Assembly (NCBI RefSeq): GCF_040954645.1
Contig: NC_092803.1
Span: 16,431,230 to 16,495,229, forward strand
Direction of reading: 5' to 3'
Length of the DNA: 64,000 nt
From: Diabrotica undecimpunctata
Taxonomy: Eukaryota; Arthropoda; Insecta; Coleoptera; Chrysomelidae
The translations under genes were made by a program, and so were the position numbers. Below are positions 36,501-51,500 of this stretch, piece after piece. Under the pieces are notes generated by a model. The model saw only the letters and a list, made by a program, of their open reading frames with translations, had not been told where the DNA came from and ran no database searches. Position 1 is the first letter of the stretch. Each line of letters starts with the position of its first letter.

Positions 36501-39500
36501 ATAATGTTTTAATATCACCTTGTTTGTCAAAGTTTGTATTCATCTGCTTAGCTAAATTTAGATTGCGTCATATTTCTTTATGTTTACAATAAAAACATTT
36601 TTGTAGGATGGTTTATTACATGCAATTAAAGAAGAATATGTCGAAGCAGTTGAAATGTTGTTAAACTGGGAAGAAGAGCACCATGCTGCTGGAGAACCGT
36701 ATGTAAGTATATATTATTATATTGTTACCAATATCATTACTACATGATAGCAATATACATTGTCTGAGGTCTTTTCTTGTACTCTTTCTTCCAAACGTCG
36801 ATTTGGTGATATACCAACACTTTCATTACCATGAAACTTGAAAAACCAGTTGACTAGATAAATTGTTGTGTCACCCCTAATGGAGGCCCTGGCGTAGAGT
36901 AATTCGAGAAGCCGGATTCAGCTCTTTATCGGTAATCTTCTGGAATTTCGTATTACTGCATGGATTCTTCCACCGTCCCTCCGCTAGTTATTGTATCTAT
37001 TTCCAGAACAGTTGTTTACGTTATACAAGCCGCAGAAGCGGCCTTTAAAGATTAGTATTGGCGAACTGTTTTGTAAGCAATATCCGTGTGAGTTCTAAGC
37101 GCTAATAATTATTACAATTAGAATTTATGATATTTTTAATTTAGTCAGTTTTTTTGGAGTTAAAATTAAGTTATTTATGCCACATTTGCTTCTAAATAGT
37201 TCTAAATTTTTATCGCACTATGTTTATTAAAGACATATTAGATTATCCGATATTACAATAAATAATTAAAGTCAATATTAGAAGAAATAACTAAGATGTA
37301 ATAAATAATGTGTGAAAGGTTCATTTTACACATTATAATAAAGTTGATATTTGTGTAATAATGTTAGTTTGGCACTTAATGCTTAAATAAAGACTACATC
37401 TTAACTTATTTTTACAATAATTATTGAAAGGAGTTATCTCTTTCAAACTAAAGGTTTTACAGATACCAAAAATGTTAGGACAGGTAGGTAGTGACCTCTT
37501 CTACAAATAAACAAATATCGAGAAAAAAATTGCATCTTCGGTTTTGATGGTTTGTATTTGCTAACACTCCGTATAAATTTTCACGAAAGAAACTGATTTA
37601 ATACATTAAATATTTTAGTCGAATACAAGTACCTGGGTATGAAGATAACTCAAGATGGAACACTCGATGCTGCTATAAAAGACAGAAACATACAGGGTAG
37701 AAAAGCCATATGCATGATGAACGGCATTCTGTGGGACCAAACAATATCTAAAGCGAACAAACAACTCATATACAACACCATAATTAAAAGTGTAATCACA
37801 TATGGCAGTGAAGTTTGGGCAATGAAACAAAGAACAGAGAAACTGTTATTAGCAACAGAAATGGAATTCTGGAGAAGAGCAGCACGCAAATCAAGAAGAG
37901 ATCGGATACCAAATGAGAGAATACGAGAAATGATGGGAGTCAAGCATACAATAGTTGATGACATAAAAACAAAACAGTTAATATGGTACGGCCATGTACA
38001 GAGAATGTCAAATGACAGGATTCCGAAATAGATTTTGACGTGGACACCACAAGGAAGAAGAAAAAGAGGAAAGCAGAGAAGAAGCTGGAGAGAGGGAATT
38101 GAAAAAGAAGTAGAGGAAAGAGAAATCCCTCCAGGCCAATGGTTAAATAGAGAAGAATGGCGGTTAGGAGTCGGAAGGCGTCGGAGAACGCTGTGAACCG
38201 ATAGTAGTAGTAGTAACATTTTAGTTGAAGACTAAATTCTATATTATTACATTTTTTTAAGTGCACATAACATGTACTAGTACTTGAATTAGACAACCCT
38301 TTTGTGACAATCTGTATATAACCAACTATTTCAAATTTCTGAATTTTCTTTTTATAAGAAAAAATAAATAAATAATGTGAATTGCTAGCGATGAAACGTA
38401 TTGAAGGAATAGTCTCAGGTGGTCAAAAGCAGAATGGACTATAGATATATAGATAAAAGTACATTTTATATAATAAAAGATTTGTTGAGGCTTAGATACC
38501 AATTTTTCTTACGTAGTTTAAAAATAATAAACGCTTTAATAAAATTAACTTATCACTTTTACTTTGTAATTTTTATTAAGTATTTTAGTTCTTGAAATAT
38601 AGTATACAACATAACATACATATACACAAATATACATTTTACAACACCAGAGGCAAAAAGTGAATGACCGACTTTGTAATCACTAACAGAAAACTGCACA
38701 CTATATATAGCCTCATACTTGACGTAAGAACGCTAATCTCAGCAGTTGCTATCACACAACATAGTTTGTTCTTATGCAAATCTCGAATTATCGCATATAA
38801 ATCCATGAGTATAATAAACCATTATACATAAAGAAATCTTCTTCTTCTTCAGGTTTCTTCTCCTATCGGATGTTGGAAATCATCATCGCTATCTTAATTT
38901 TATTGGCCGCGCTTCTGAATAATTCTAATGAGCTGCAACCGAACCACTCTCTCAAATTTCTTAGGCAGGATATTTTGCGTCGTCCTGGGTTTCTCTTCCC
39001 TTGTATTTTCCCTTGCATAATTAATCTAAGTAATACGTACTTCTCGCCCCTCATTATATGACCCAGATATTGAATCTTTCTAATTTTAACAGTTTTTATG
39101 ATTTCACATTCTTTCTTCATTCTTTATAACACCTCTATATTAGTTACTTTTTCAGTCCACGATATTCTGTGGATTCTCCTGTAGCACCACATCTCAAAGG
39201 AGTTTAATTTTTTGATTTCAGACTGTTTTATTGTCCACGCTTCCATGCCGTATAGTAAAGTAGAACATTCTTGTGCGGATCTCTAGATTAAGGTTACAGT
39301 TGCAAAGTAAGTTCTTCAATTTTATGAACGCGTTTCTTGCCAATTCTATTCTAGATCTGATTTCTTTTGTTTGATCTCCATCTCCGGTTAGTCACGTTCC
39401 TAAATATTTATATGTTGTTACTCTTTCGATCGTTGTATTATTGATGATCAGGTTATCTACATTTTGTGGTTTTTTGAGAATATCATTGATTTCGTTTTCT

Positions 39501-42500
39501 TGAGATTCATTTGCAGTCCGTACCTTTCACATGCATTGTATACATGTTGTATTATGTACTGTAGATCTTCCGTGTCACTTGCAAATATGACCGTATCGTC
39601 CGCATATCTAATATTATTAATGCTATTTCCGTTGACCAAAATACCTTCTACAATATCCAATAAAGCTTCTTGAAATATCACTTCACTGTAGACGTTGAAT
39701 AAGAGTGGTGAAAGTATGCACCCTTGTCGAACTCCTCTAAGTATACTTACTTCCTCTGTCAGTTCTCCTTCGACCCTTATTCTTGCTTTCTGATTTTGAT
39801 ACAGATTCGATATAATTTGTAGATCTCTACTATCTATGTTTTTGGTCTTAAGAATACTTAAAAGCTTTTCATGTTGAACTCTGTCAAAAGCTTTTTTAAA
39901 GTCTATGAAGCAAGCATATATGTCCTGATTCATATCCAGACATCGTTGTGTCAGAACATTAACTCCGAATAATGCTTCTCTAGTTCCTAGACCCTTTCTA
40001 AAACCCATCTGTGAATCACTTTTTTCTTGTTCTAATTTCATGTGGATTCTGTTATGTATGATTTTAAGGAAGGTTTTTAATGTGTGGCTCATTAATGCAA
40101 TTGTCCGATAGTCATTGCAATCTTTAGCATTTGTGATTTTTGGAATCGTTACAAAAGTTGAGAGAAGCCATTCTTTGGGTATGTGTCCCGTCTTGTATAT
40201 GGAGTTAAAAAGGTCTACCAAGACATCAATATTATCTTCATCAATTATCTTCAATAGTTCAATTGGAATATTATCGGGTCCTGGAGCTTTTCTATCTTTT
40301 GTGTGTTTTATGGCATAAATAACTTCCTCTTTCATTATTTCTGGTCCCGTGATTTCTCCGTCAACTTCTAATTGTTCTACTTTTTGGTCATAAAACAGGT
40401 GTTCAATGTATTCTTTCCATCTACGTAATTTGTCTTGCGTTTCAGTTATAGTGGTACCATCTGTATTTGTTAATATCCCGATTGGTTTGTTGCGATTTCC
40501 TGAAATCATTTCTTTAACCTTCTTATGGATGTTGAAAGTGTCATACCTTGCCTCACATTCCTCAATTTCTCCACATTTAATGGACATCCATGTTTCCTCA
40601 GCTTGTTTTATTTTCTGTTTTATTTGTTTATTAATTTCTTGATATTTAATTTTATTTTTGTTTTTATGTATTCTTCTTTCGTCCATCTTTTCGAGAATTT
40701 CTTGTGTCATCCATTCTTGTTTGGTCTTGCTTGATCCATCATTCTATAAATAAATCACTAGAGTCTAATAGACCAGCATTTATGTGTCAAAGAAAGCATT
40801 TGACAGAGTAAGACTCAAAGATGTAATCCATCTTCTGTATAATAGATTATAAAAGTTTCTCCTAAATATTATAAAAACTATCGAAAACATCTACCAAAAC
40901 AACAAAATGATAGTTAGAATAGATAGACAACTTACAGAACAGCGGAATAAGACAAGGGGACACGTTGAGCTCATTGAAACCCCATTTGAAATCATCCAAA
41001 GTGTTAACAAAGGAAGAGGATACATAATAGGAAACAAAGAAATAAAAATACCCTGTTACGCAGACGACGCAATATTGATAGCCCAAGATGAAGATAGTCT
41101 GCAAAGACTGGTCCATAGATTTAACACAAGAGCAAAAGAATTTAATATGACAATCTCATCTCAAAAAATTAAAACAATAATAGTCAGCAAAGAACCCACC
41201 AGATGTAAAATAGAAATTGATTTCATCAGAATTGAACAAGTAATGGAAATAAAATACCTGGGAATTACACTGTCCAGCTATGGAGACCTGGACAAAGAAG
41301 TAGAAGATTAAGTACAAAAAGCAAATAGACTGGCAGAATGCCTTAATAACACTATATGGCGAAACAGATACATTAACACTGAGATGAAGTCAAGAATTTA
41401 TAAAGCCAATGTAAGACCAATAATGACATATGTCTCAAAAATGACATATTACACATGCCTCAGAAACAAGACCCGACACAGCAACAACGAAAAGGCTACT
41501 GGAAATGGCAGAGATGAGAGTACTGAGTTGAATTACAGGAAATACTTTGAGATATCGAAAGAAAAGTGAAGGCATTAGAAGAAAATGTAATGTACAGTGT
41601 ATAAATGAACGGACACAAAATAGAAAAAAGAATGGAATAACCACATAAGCTGAATGGAGGAGACCTGTATCGTCAAAATAGCAAGAGATAAGTCACAAAT
41701 CGGCAAAACAAGTATCGAACGACCGCGCAAAAGATGAAGTGATCCATAGAGGTGTTAATCAGAATTGCTAATAAAGAGGAAGAAGAAGAAGAAATCCACG
41801 AGAAGCAGGGAACCTAACTATATAACAAAATTTTAGGTAGAATCCCTGGAAAACGAGAGCACTAAATTCTCTACCAAAGACGAATGGAAGAAAAGATCTC
41901 CCGGAACTACATATCAGAAGATAGAAGCTAAGGAAAAACGAGATACCTTCATAAGATATATGAGCAACAAAAACCCGGAGATATACGAGATTTAGAAAGA
42001 TGTTAGAAACAGAGTGAACTATGAGATAAAGAAACTAAAGCAAACATATATATGAAGGTCAAAAAAGGTATGAAATATGCTAAAAGGAGGAAGAAGAAAC
42101 TAAATGAGAAAATCAAAACAAATATTGTAAAACCTGACATCGACATATACACCAAACAATAAGATTAAAGTAACGTCGACATTGACGAAGATATAACTAG
42201 TGAAGAGGTACAATTCAAAAAAATGACAAACATAAAATCGCCAGGAACTGATGATATCAGTAACGAGATTATTAAGTATGGTAGCCCAGAGATCCAGACA
42301 TAACAAAGATATTTCAAAAAATAATAAAATATGACAAAAAAGAGGTATTCTAAACATAATGGACAAAAACAACAAAATAATAATTGAAAAAGTAGAGAAA
42401 AGAAGTAGATGGGAAGAATATATAAAAGAGCTATTTGGAGAAGACAAAGAATGGATACAATACAACCCAGTGGTAGAAATTGACTTGCCAAAGGAAAAAT

Positions 42501-45500
42501 TGAAAAAAGCACTAAAAAGTAAAAAAAAATGATAAATCCATGGGACCGGATGAAATATCTACAGAAATCTTAAGAATACTAACAGGGAGCTACATAGATA
42601 TAGCAGTAGAATTATTCAATAAAATTTACTATAGCGGGAAAATTCTGAAAGAATGGTTACTATCTGAATTTTTAAGCGGTGGGAGATGTACGAATCTTTT
42701 ATGGCGTTATAGTTTTGTAAATTCAAAAAACAATACAATCTTTTATGACCCGCTATTAAAAAACCATTTCAGTAATATTAGAACAATAAAAATGCAGGTG
42801 CGTTGGAAGGTTTGATTCAAATTGTTTATTACTTTTCTTTTAGAATCTCTGACCTAAATTTAATCGCGTTTCAGATAAGCGCGTCAGGTATTCTGTAAAT
42901 ATATACAAAAGGATCTGATTTATGAGGTAATCAAAACTCAAAAAGACATTTAATGAAATTGCTATTTTTTATTATGAATTAAATATATTATAGAGCCGTA
43001 TTATGTTTTGTCGATAAAGAAATATGTTAGGGCCGTAACACTTTTTATGTTGCTTTTTTGATAATTATTTTCATATAACTTAGTGTATATATTCAAAATT
43101 TAATATTTAAATAAAATATATATTTTGCAGAGTTGGGAAAGGATTGATAGATCAGCATCAACGTTTACATCAGATATAACTCCACTAATCTTAGCAGCTC
43201 ACAAAAACAATTATGAAATAATAAAATTACTTCTAGATAGGGGTGCAACTTTGCCAATGCCTCACGACGTAAGGTAATCTATTATATTTGCTTCCTCAGC
43301 AAGTATGCATTATTTTGAAAATAAAATAATTTTTAGGTGCGGTTGTGACGAATGTGTATTCTCAAGCAAGGCAGATTCCCTAAGGCATTCCCAATCAAGG
43401 ATTAACGCATATAGGGCGCTATGATCTCCTTCTTTAATATCTTTATCTTCGAACGATCCACTTTTAACAGCTTTTGAACTTTCTTGGGATCTTAGAAGAC
43501 TTAGTAGGATGGAAACTGAGTTCAGAATTGAGTATATAGTAAGTAATGTTTAAGCAGATATCCAATCTCAATTTCAAGTTGAAACAAAAGCTTTTATGCA
43601 CGACAGTGTAACCATAGCGTGAAAGACCTATAATCCCCCAGCTCTTTTAAACATCGTTTAGCAAACACTTCTCTTGTATTTGTTTGTGTGAGTCCGTGTG
43701 CCATGTTAGTGAAATAAATACAATTCTTTTGTCATGTTTTCAGCTGATCTACAAAGTCTTCAAGTTGATCAACTATTTATTTGATTATAACTTATTCACA
43801 CCTATCATATTGTCCAATATATCAAAAAGACATTACCTGTTAGCCATTAGACGCTCTGTCGAGAACGAGAACTTCCCCACTCAGTCTATACTGCGTGAAG
43901 TCCTGTTCAGTCAAGAGTTCTCTCCCCTCCGTCGCACAGTCTCTAGTACGGACTATATTATCTTACTCGTGAAGAGCTATGTTAAAGATCTGATCGATAC
44001 TCGTAACAGGATTAAGAGAAGAGCCGGTTTGCTGAACACGCCATGTAAAAAAATTGGACAAACACATAAAAAAACACTCATATACCCATACAAGATATTA
44101 ATCAAGCCCGTGATCGAATACAAGGCTAAGATATACGTCTTGTTTAACAGCTGCTATCGTTGGAAAAGAGCATTCTGTGTAAAGTAAATTACAAACGACC
44201 TGACTAACTCTCCGCCCTATCAACTATCAAACATCCCAACCATTTTTGAAAGGCTTACCTCTCTGTGCAGGAGTTATATACTACAAACTATCAGACGCCA
44301 AAACTTGAGAGCCCAAAACATACATAAAACTGCCTGCTCATCTCTTGGCAATGTATTCATCAGATACCCCAAAAGAAAGCTTTCATATAGTTCTGCCAAT
44401 AACGAATTTGCTTAGGAATACATCGACACCCTGAAGGCAACTTTTTTTTAGCACACGGACAGGTAGTTATAGGTTTTCTGAGGTTTCCCTGTGAAATATA
44501 AAATACACTCAGATGCAAGAAAAAGCAACGCACAACGGAAGCAAAAATATTGGCAATCCATTTACACATTATGATGGAGGCGATATATCTATTCATATTT
44601 TACTTGGCAATGCGAGAAACTATTTTACATCCCGATCCCCTTTGCACATTTATAGAGGAAAGGCGACAAATTCGGACCCTCAACTAGTTTTTACTTAATA
44701 ACATTTATACTTAAGTAGTTTGAATTCCAATTAAAAAAAAAACTAAACTGACATTATCTAGGAATAACTTTTCTTAGTTTGAAATGTTCTAAAATTATAT
44801 ATTATATGACTGCTAATTTTTGCAAAAGTTCACAAAAAATGCACTTAAAATAATTGCTGTAAATTTAGGCCCCTGTTTTTTCTCGAATTTCGTATCCCCA
44901 AGAAATGTAATGGACTATGACTGGTGTAGAAATAATTCACAGTTAAATAAATATATAATTTATTATAAATATATAGGGTGGGAGGTTCTACCAACTAAGT
45001 TGAGGTGGACGCTTGTTCGTGTGCAACCCATGAAGGAGAATGATGTGTCACCAGGTGAGAAGATTCAGGATAAGTTATAACAGGATCATCAGATGTACAG
45101 CTGTTATCATCTAGATCAATGGGCTTCTCTTTTTGGGCTTCTGCAATGAACTAGGGATCACAGAACTTCTACCCAGTGCAAAAATTCCAGTTGTCTTGAA
45201 CCTATTGATTGCTATTTCTGTCCTTTAATACTTTAGGCTTTGCCAAAGAGCTCCATTACGTCAAATGCTGTTAGAGGGCATTGGTTTATTAACATACATT
45301 GTCTAATCTCTTGACTATATTGATAAGACATAAAAGACTTATCTAAGTGCTGCAGTTTATGAGTTAAATGAGGCGGTAAGGAGATAATTGTAACATGGTT
45401 ACATGCCCCGTCAAAGACTAGGAGAACAAGTTATTCAGTTTTAGGTTTTGTAGTGCTCAAAAAATGGTCAAACCATTTTGTAAACAGTTCTGTTGTAATC

Positions 45501-48500
45501 CATCCTGATGCCTGCACGAGAAAGACAGCACCTGTAGGAGCCACTTTTTGCATCTGAGCATTTATATATTTTGAGGAAATATCACCATGGGTGGATTATA
45601 GTCACCACCAGCAGTCATACAGACTACAATTGTTATCAAGGTACCTTTGTCTGCTGATATAAGAGAGCCTACGTGCCTTGTTCCTCGGAGACCAATGACT
45701 GGTTCTACTTTACTCTGAACTATCGTCAGGCCACTTTCGTTAACGTTGAAAGTTTTGTTTACTGGATAGCTGTGTTTTTCAAACGCATATTCAATGTTGT
45801 CAAAAAACATTGACACATTTTCTTTGTTGAAACCTGCAGCTCTTGCAAATGAGGTTCCTGTTGGCTTACGAACTAAAAGTCGGCCCTTATGCCTTTTCAT
45901 GAATAGGTCTAGCTAGGCTTTACCTACCATGTTGTGTTTAACAAAAGGGTGCATTCTGCCATTCCTTTCAGCCAGTTGATAGGCCATCCGCCGAAGGTCT
46001 CGCCTAGTCAAATCAAAAAATGTAGATTCCATAACCAAACAATACTTAACCAACTGTTCCTCCAATTCGGGAGGCAAGACAGTAGGTCTTCCTGGAGGCC
46101 TAACAGAAGATGCTTTTGCTGGTTCTCCATATTTTTCCATTGACAAACGCATCAGCGTGGTCTTGGGTACTTCACAGGTCTTGGCAGACTTATTCCATCC
46201 CATTCTTTTTGGCCTAGTGGCTTCTATAGCCTTAGTCATATTTTCCTCTGAACACAACCTCTTCTTATTTTCTTTGGTAGTCTTCGGCACGGTTTTATAA
46301 TCTGCAAATATAACATTCGGAATTAGTTTTAAATAATGGAACGTTTTTGCTTTAAACTGAACGTTTAAAACTAACCTCACTAAAAAACTTAGCAGTAGAA
46401 TGGTTTTTCCGTTTACTACATACTACGTTAGCATTAAGTTCTTACCTTGACGTAAACTATCGTAGTAAATAATAAACAGGAACACTGCAAATATTCCAGG
46501 AGTCACAAAAATAAAAAACACTCGTCACTGTCTAAACTTAGTCACTATCTGAACAGCGGCAGAGCCTCGACATCCGGCAATGCCAAGGAAAGGTTTACGC
46601 TGTTTTCCCATTGGCAGCAGCACCTCCGTATGAAACTGCACTGGGGGTCCGAATTATCAGCAGGGGTCCGAATTTATGGCGGTTCCTCTACTTGTTCATA
46701 GGAAGGGCACAGCCCCAGCTGCCCTCAACGTAAAATAAATTCAAATTTCAGATAATTCAATCATTAACAATGTTTTCTTTCTCATTAACACTCAACTCGT
46801 TCACAATTAGATAACAAATAATTCTGAAAAGATCCTTCTTAGCATTCAAGCCCTTTCAAGATGACCTACTCGGCAGGAGTCCAACCACCACCACCAATAA
46901 CCACCACCTAACCGTGATCAACGACTGAACCAGTGCAGCCACCCAAAAACACATACCACGTTATAAAGAGGTGACAAGAGTCACCTAAGACAGAACTCAT
47001 AGAAAATCTATGATCGAAGTACACTCAACTACCATAAACCAAGCTACAATTATGGAAAGCTATATTAATTTAGATTGAAAACTATATGCAGTGCAGTGTT
47101 TGACTTCTAGAGATCATGCGAAATTAAAAAAAAAAGATATAGTAAAATAATCTACAGGTTTAAAACAAAAAACAATTAAACTTTTATTCTCCTCAAAACG
47201 TCTTCGAATGTTTCAAAAATTGCAGTAAGTTTCTGGCAAATTGTTTTATTTCTTCGTAACGGCCACTTAGCTGTCATAACTTCAGGTACCATTCCGATCA
47301 TATCTGATCTAGAAATTAATATTTTCACGATACTGTTAGCTACAGATTTTTTATTGGTAGATGGCATTATTAGAGGACCCACGCTGTTTACTAATGTGTC
47401 CAAGTCCAATTGGTTTGAAGATTTCTGCTTGGTGATTTCATCGAAAAACTGCAGTGTATATGCCAGTGCATTGATGTGTACTATTGGTAGTAGCAAACAA
47501 GCTAGAAGTAATGCTTCTTCTCGTTCATATAATTCGTAGCAGCTGAAAAACAATTCGTGGTATGTGCTCGGTATTAGCGGTGTGGGAAGTTTCTTGAGAT
47601 ATTTTAGTATAGCCATAGCAATATCTATAGGTGAGTAAATATCTAGAGGAAGGCATTGATCATGCATTATCATTTGTAAAACAGCTACCTTAAAAAGAGT
47701 ACAAAACATTATTATTGGTCTAGTTGTAAAAAAACAAGAATTTAAATCATACCTTCTTGTTTTGTATTATTTCCACGTTTCTTAAAAATCCCCTTTGTAA
47801 CAGCATGTTTTAAAATGAAACTGCACATATTGTGTAAGTATTCTGGCACTTCTACTATCTGATTTGTTTTCAACTTCACTGTCCTCATTTTTAAAGATTC
47901 GAGAGGTGATAAATAATCTTCAACAATTGGTTTTCTTCTACAAAGTGCCCATTTTGTTGGTTGTAGTTTCTCATTATTTTGAGCTTTCTTGTTATTTCTT
48001 GGTTGTGCTTTGATTTCTTCAGGCGGCTCGTATTGTACACCCAGTCGAGCATAGTATTTTACAACGTTTTCTCTCACGATATCTTTATGAGGATAACTAC
48101 CAAAAAAATGAATACAAGTGCATATTTTTGAACATTCGTTAGTCATTTTGAGGAGAATAAAGTGACAAACGTCAATAATGATAGTAGTCACAGAAAGTGA
48201 CGTAGTAAAAAGAAGAAAATGATTTAAGACGTAGTTAAACACCAGAACAAAAGAGACCTCCAAAAATATAAAAATAGTAACAGAAGAATATGACCAACCA
48301 TGATATTTTATGGTATATATATTGGAACTACAAATTGTATTTTTAGGATAGTCCCTTTGGTGAATGGAATTTATACAACTTTATGCCCAAATTAAAGAGT
48401 GCAATAACCAATTTTGTATTATATATTTAAATATAAGGAAAAAAATCAAGAAAACTGGATGGCAAGAAATATCTTATTCATCTTTATGAATGTTTACAAA

Positions 48501-51500
48501 ATTACTTGTAAGCATCTATGGTTATTCTTAATAGTTTAACAGTCTCTTTGTTATCTGGATCATTATGTAAATTACTAGCAGATATAACCAAATTTTTGAG
48601 TTAAATTTTAGTTTGTTTGCAGTAAACCATGTGCTAGATTTAGTAGAAACTTCCTCATAAGACATTTTTAAATCATCAAATTTTTTTCCTGATATAACGT
48701 ATGTCGTATCATCTGTGAATTGTACGGATTTGTAGGGAGATATGAATTTAGGCAAATCGTTGACATACATAATAAACAAAAAAGGTCCTAATACCGAACC
48801 CTGCAGGAGTCCATGTTTTACTAATAGAAAATCGGAGAGATGACCTTTAGAACATTTAAAAGTAGTTCAAACTAGCTACGTAATTAGGTGTAAAAACTTT
48901 TGAATTATATGACAATCATGGTAAATAGTAATGATATTATGACATGATAAAAGAACAACGACTTTGTTCTACCCTTAAAGAGAGTAAACTTTTTGAGAGG
49001 TATTGTAATGTAAAATTTTGAATCCCAATATGGTATTATTATCCATATTTTTTCTAGGATATGAGAAACCAAGTGCAGCAATTTGCCACAAGTCTGTTAG
49101 ACCATGCGAGAACGTCCCACGAACTTGAGATAATGTTAAATTATGATCCTGAAGGTGATATCTGGGTAACAGGAGAAAGACAGACATTGGAAAGACTGAA
49201 ATTAGCAATTAAATACAAGCAAAAAGCCGTAAGTAAGAGGCAATTATTGGGCATAAGCTATGAGTTATATTTTGTACAGTGTTCTCTTCCTAAGTTAAGT
49301 TTCGTATGACCAAAATAGTTCTATTTTTATTTGATTACTTTTTGACTCCAAAAATTTCGATATAGCACCTACAAATGATAAAGTTCCAATTTGCTATTTA
49401 TTTATTTATCATCATACGTACACAGGTCCTATAAATACGTTTGCTTTTTAGTTTTATTCTCATGTTATTATGTTTCTCATGTATTTTTCCATCAAATTAA
49501 TAATTATGTATTTTCCTTCGGTTTTTTATTATATACTCCTCACTCTTGTATTTCATTATTCATCCACTGCCTTACCCTGTCTTTTTTGGTGCCTTTTGTT
49601 ATACTATTTTTCTTATTATTAAGGACCCGACAGGTTTAATAACAGTGTGACTGTTACTCTTAAATGTCCTCTCGTCAGCAAGAAAGAAAAAAGCGGTTCA
49701 ATCCTCTGCTTTAAATTCATCTGTGGGTGGATTTCCGAGGTTGCTGGTAGCTAGTCTTAAGCAAGACTAGCTATTCTTAGATCAAAAATAAAACACCAAT
49801 CTGTAGACAACAAAAATCATCCTCGGAGTCTATTGTAGACTTGATATGGAACAGAGTTCCAGCAGGAGAGCTCTCACAGTATAGATGACTCGTCTGTGGA
49901 AGCCCGTGAAGAACTGACTGACCTAAAGTAAGCAAGCAATTTAATTCAACCCAGCCTGAGACACTTGTTTACCCCTTAAAATCACGTTCAGGTGTAACAA
50001 TTCATTGAAACGAGGTGTATTATTTCGAGTTGTAACAGTACACCGCGCTCGAATGCTCCAGACCATCCCTTTTCTTTATATAGCACTTTAATGTACGATA
50101 GATGCACACTATGGGCACAAATGCTCTTCATGTGGGAATCCTGGATACTCCAGGATACTCAAGGATTCCAACATGGTTTTCTAATCGATTCAAATGCAGG
50201 CTAGCTTTAGACGCTTTATTCCTGCTATCCTCTTGCGACTTATTTTCGAATCTGAAATTGCTTTCTCGGGCCTTAAGTTTCCTCTCTGGGAATGTCAAAG
50301 ACTTGCTGCTCGAGGATTTGGACTCTACGTACCCGGTTTTCTTGGCTTTTGTTAATTTTTTGGCGGCTTGCGTCGGTTATTGTTAGTATTTTTTATATTT
50401 TTTTGGTGGTCGAAGCCGTTTCTTATATTTTTTGTATATTTTTTTTATAGGATGTCTTTGTTTTCTCTCTAGGGTATATATTTATTTTTAATCCAGTATT
50501 TGTTTCTTCGGACTCTTGTACTTCCAATGTTCTAGTGTGCAGTATGGGACTTGGGTGGTTCTCCAGCTCAGCAAATTGCTCTTGCTTTTTCTGTGATCAT
50601 ATCGGTTACTCTGACTTGTTGCAGTTCTCTGAACAGAAAACATTCAGCAACGTATCTTAGTACGTTGACTGCTTCTCTTAGGCTGCTGTTGTGAGCTGCT
50701 TGGATCTTTTTCTTAGTTGTTTTACAGACGTGTAAAACAAACGTGTATTTTCGTTCTTAGTTTGCCATGTTGGCTTTTTGTATTTTGGCGTCTACGTGTT
50801 GTTTGAAGGTTTATTTTTTTGTCCATTATTGACTAATCTTACTCGAAATTCGCTCGTATTTTCACACTGATATTGGGCCCGTGAGTAGTGATGTTGGGAT
50901 TTCCAGGTTAACTCGCCAGTAGAAAATATTTCGAGACGGGGCGATGTGCATCGGCATGCACATTAGTCCGAGACTAAAGGTCGCGATGGCATAAAGGAAA
51001 AGTCGTTAGAGTCTTGTAACAGAACATGGACTCCTCTTGGTGAAAGGAAGAACCCTATTTGTTTTAGGCTCAATAGGACTTCTGGTTATTCTCATTTCCT
51101 TATGCCTCTTAAATTTTTGAAGAAAAACCATAGAATCTTGAAACTTATTTCATAGGTTCCTATTGGCTTATGCGACCACAACTTTAAATATAAAGTTAAT
51201 ATGTCTTCTTCTATTTTTTTTTTTTTGTTTTTCTTTTTCATGAAACCAAATATATAGAGTTTTGAAAATATTTACATAAGTTTCCCTTAGTGTAAGAAAA
51301 ATCCGTATTGAATTTGGGATCACTAGGTCATTTTGTCTTCTTCTATATGTATAAGCTTTGCATTTTCTTGAAGGAAAAGTTATAGTATCTTTAAATTGTT
51401 AAAAAGACTCCTCTTTGTGTACTGCTCAAGAATCCTGTCTGGTACTTTGATAATCCATTGTATCGGTTGTTCTTTGTACTGATGATTTATCTTTTCCAGT

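Noticed and set aside
40406..40734. Plus-strand hydrophobic ORFs opposite RTE copy M
   Set aside because: They are antisense shadows of the RT coding frame.
43422..43424. Selenocysteine codon in trp
   Set aside because: TRP channels are not known selenoproteins, many insects lack selenocysteine machinery, and no SECIS element can be assessed because the 3' end is outside the window. A plain nonsense change is simpler.
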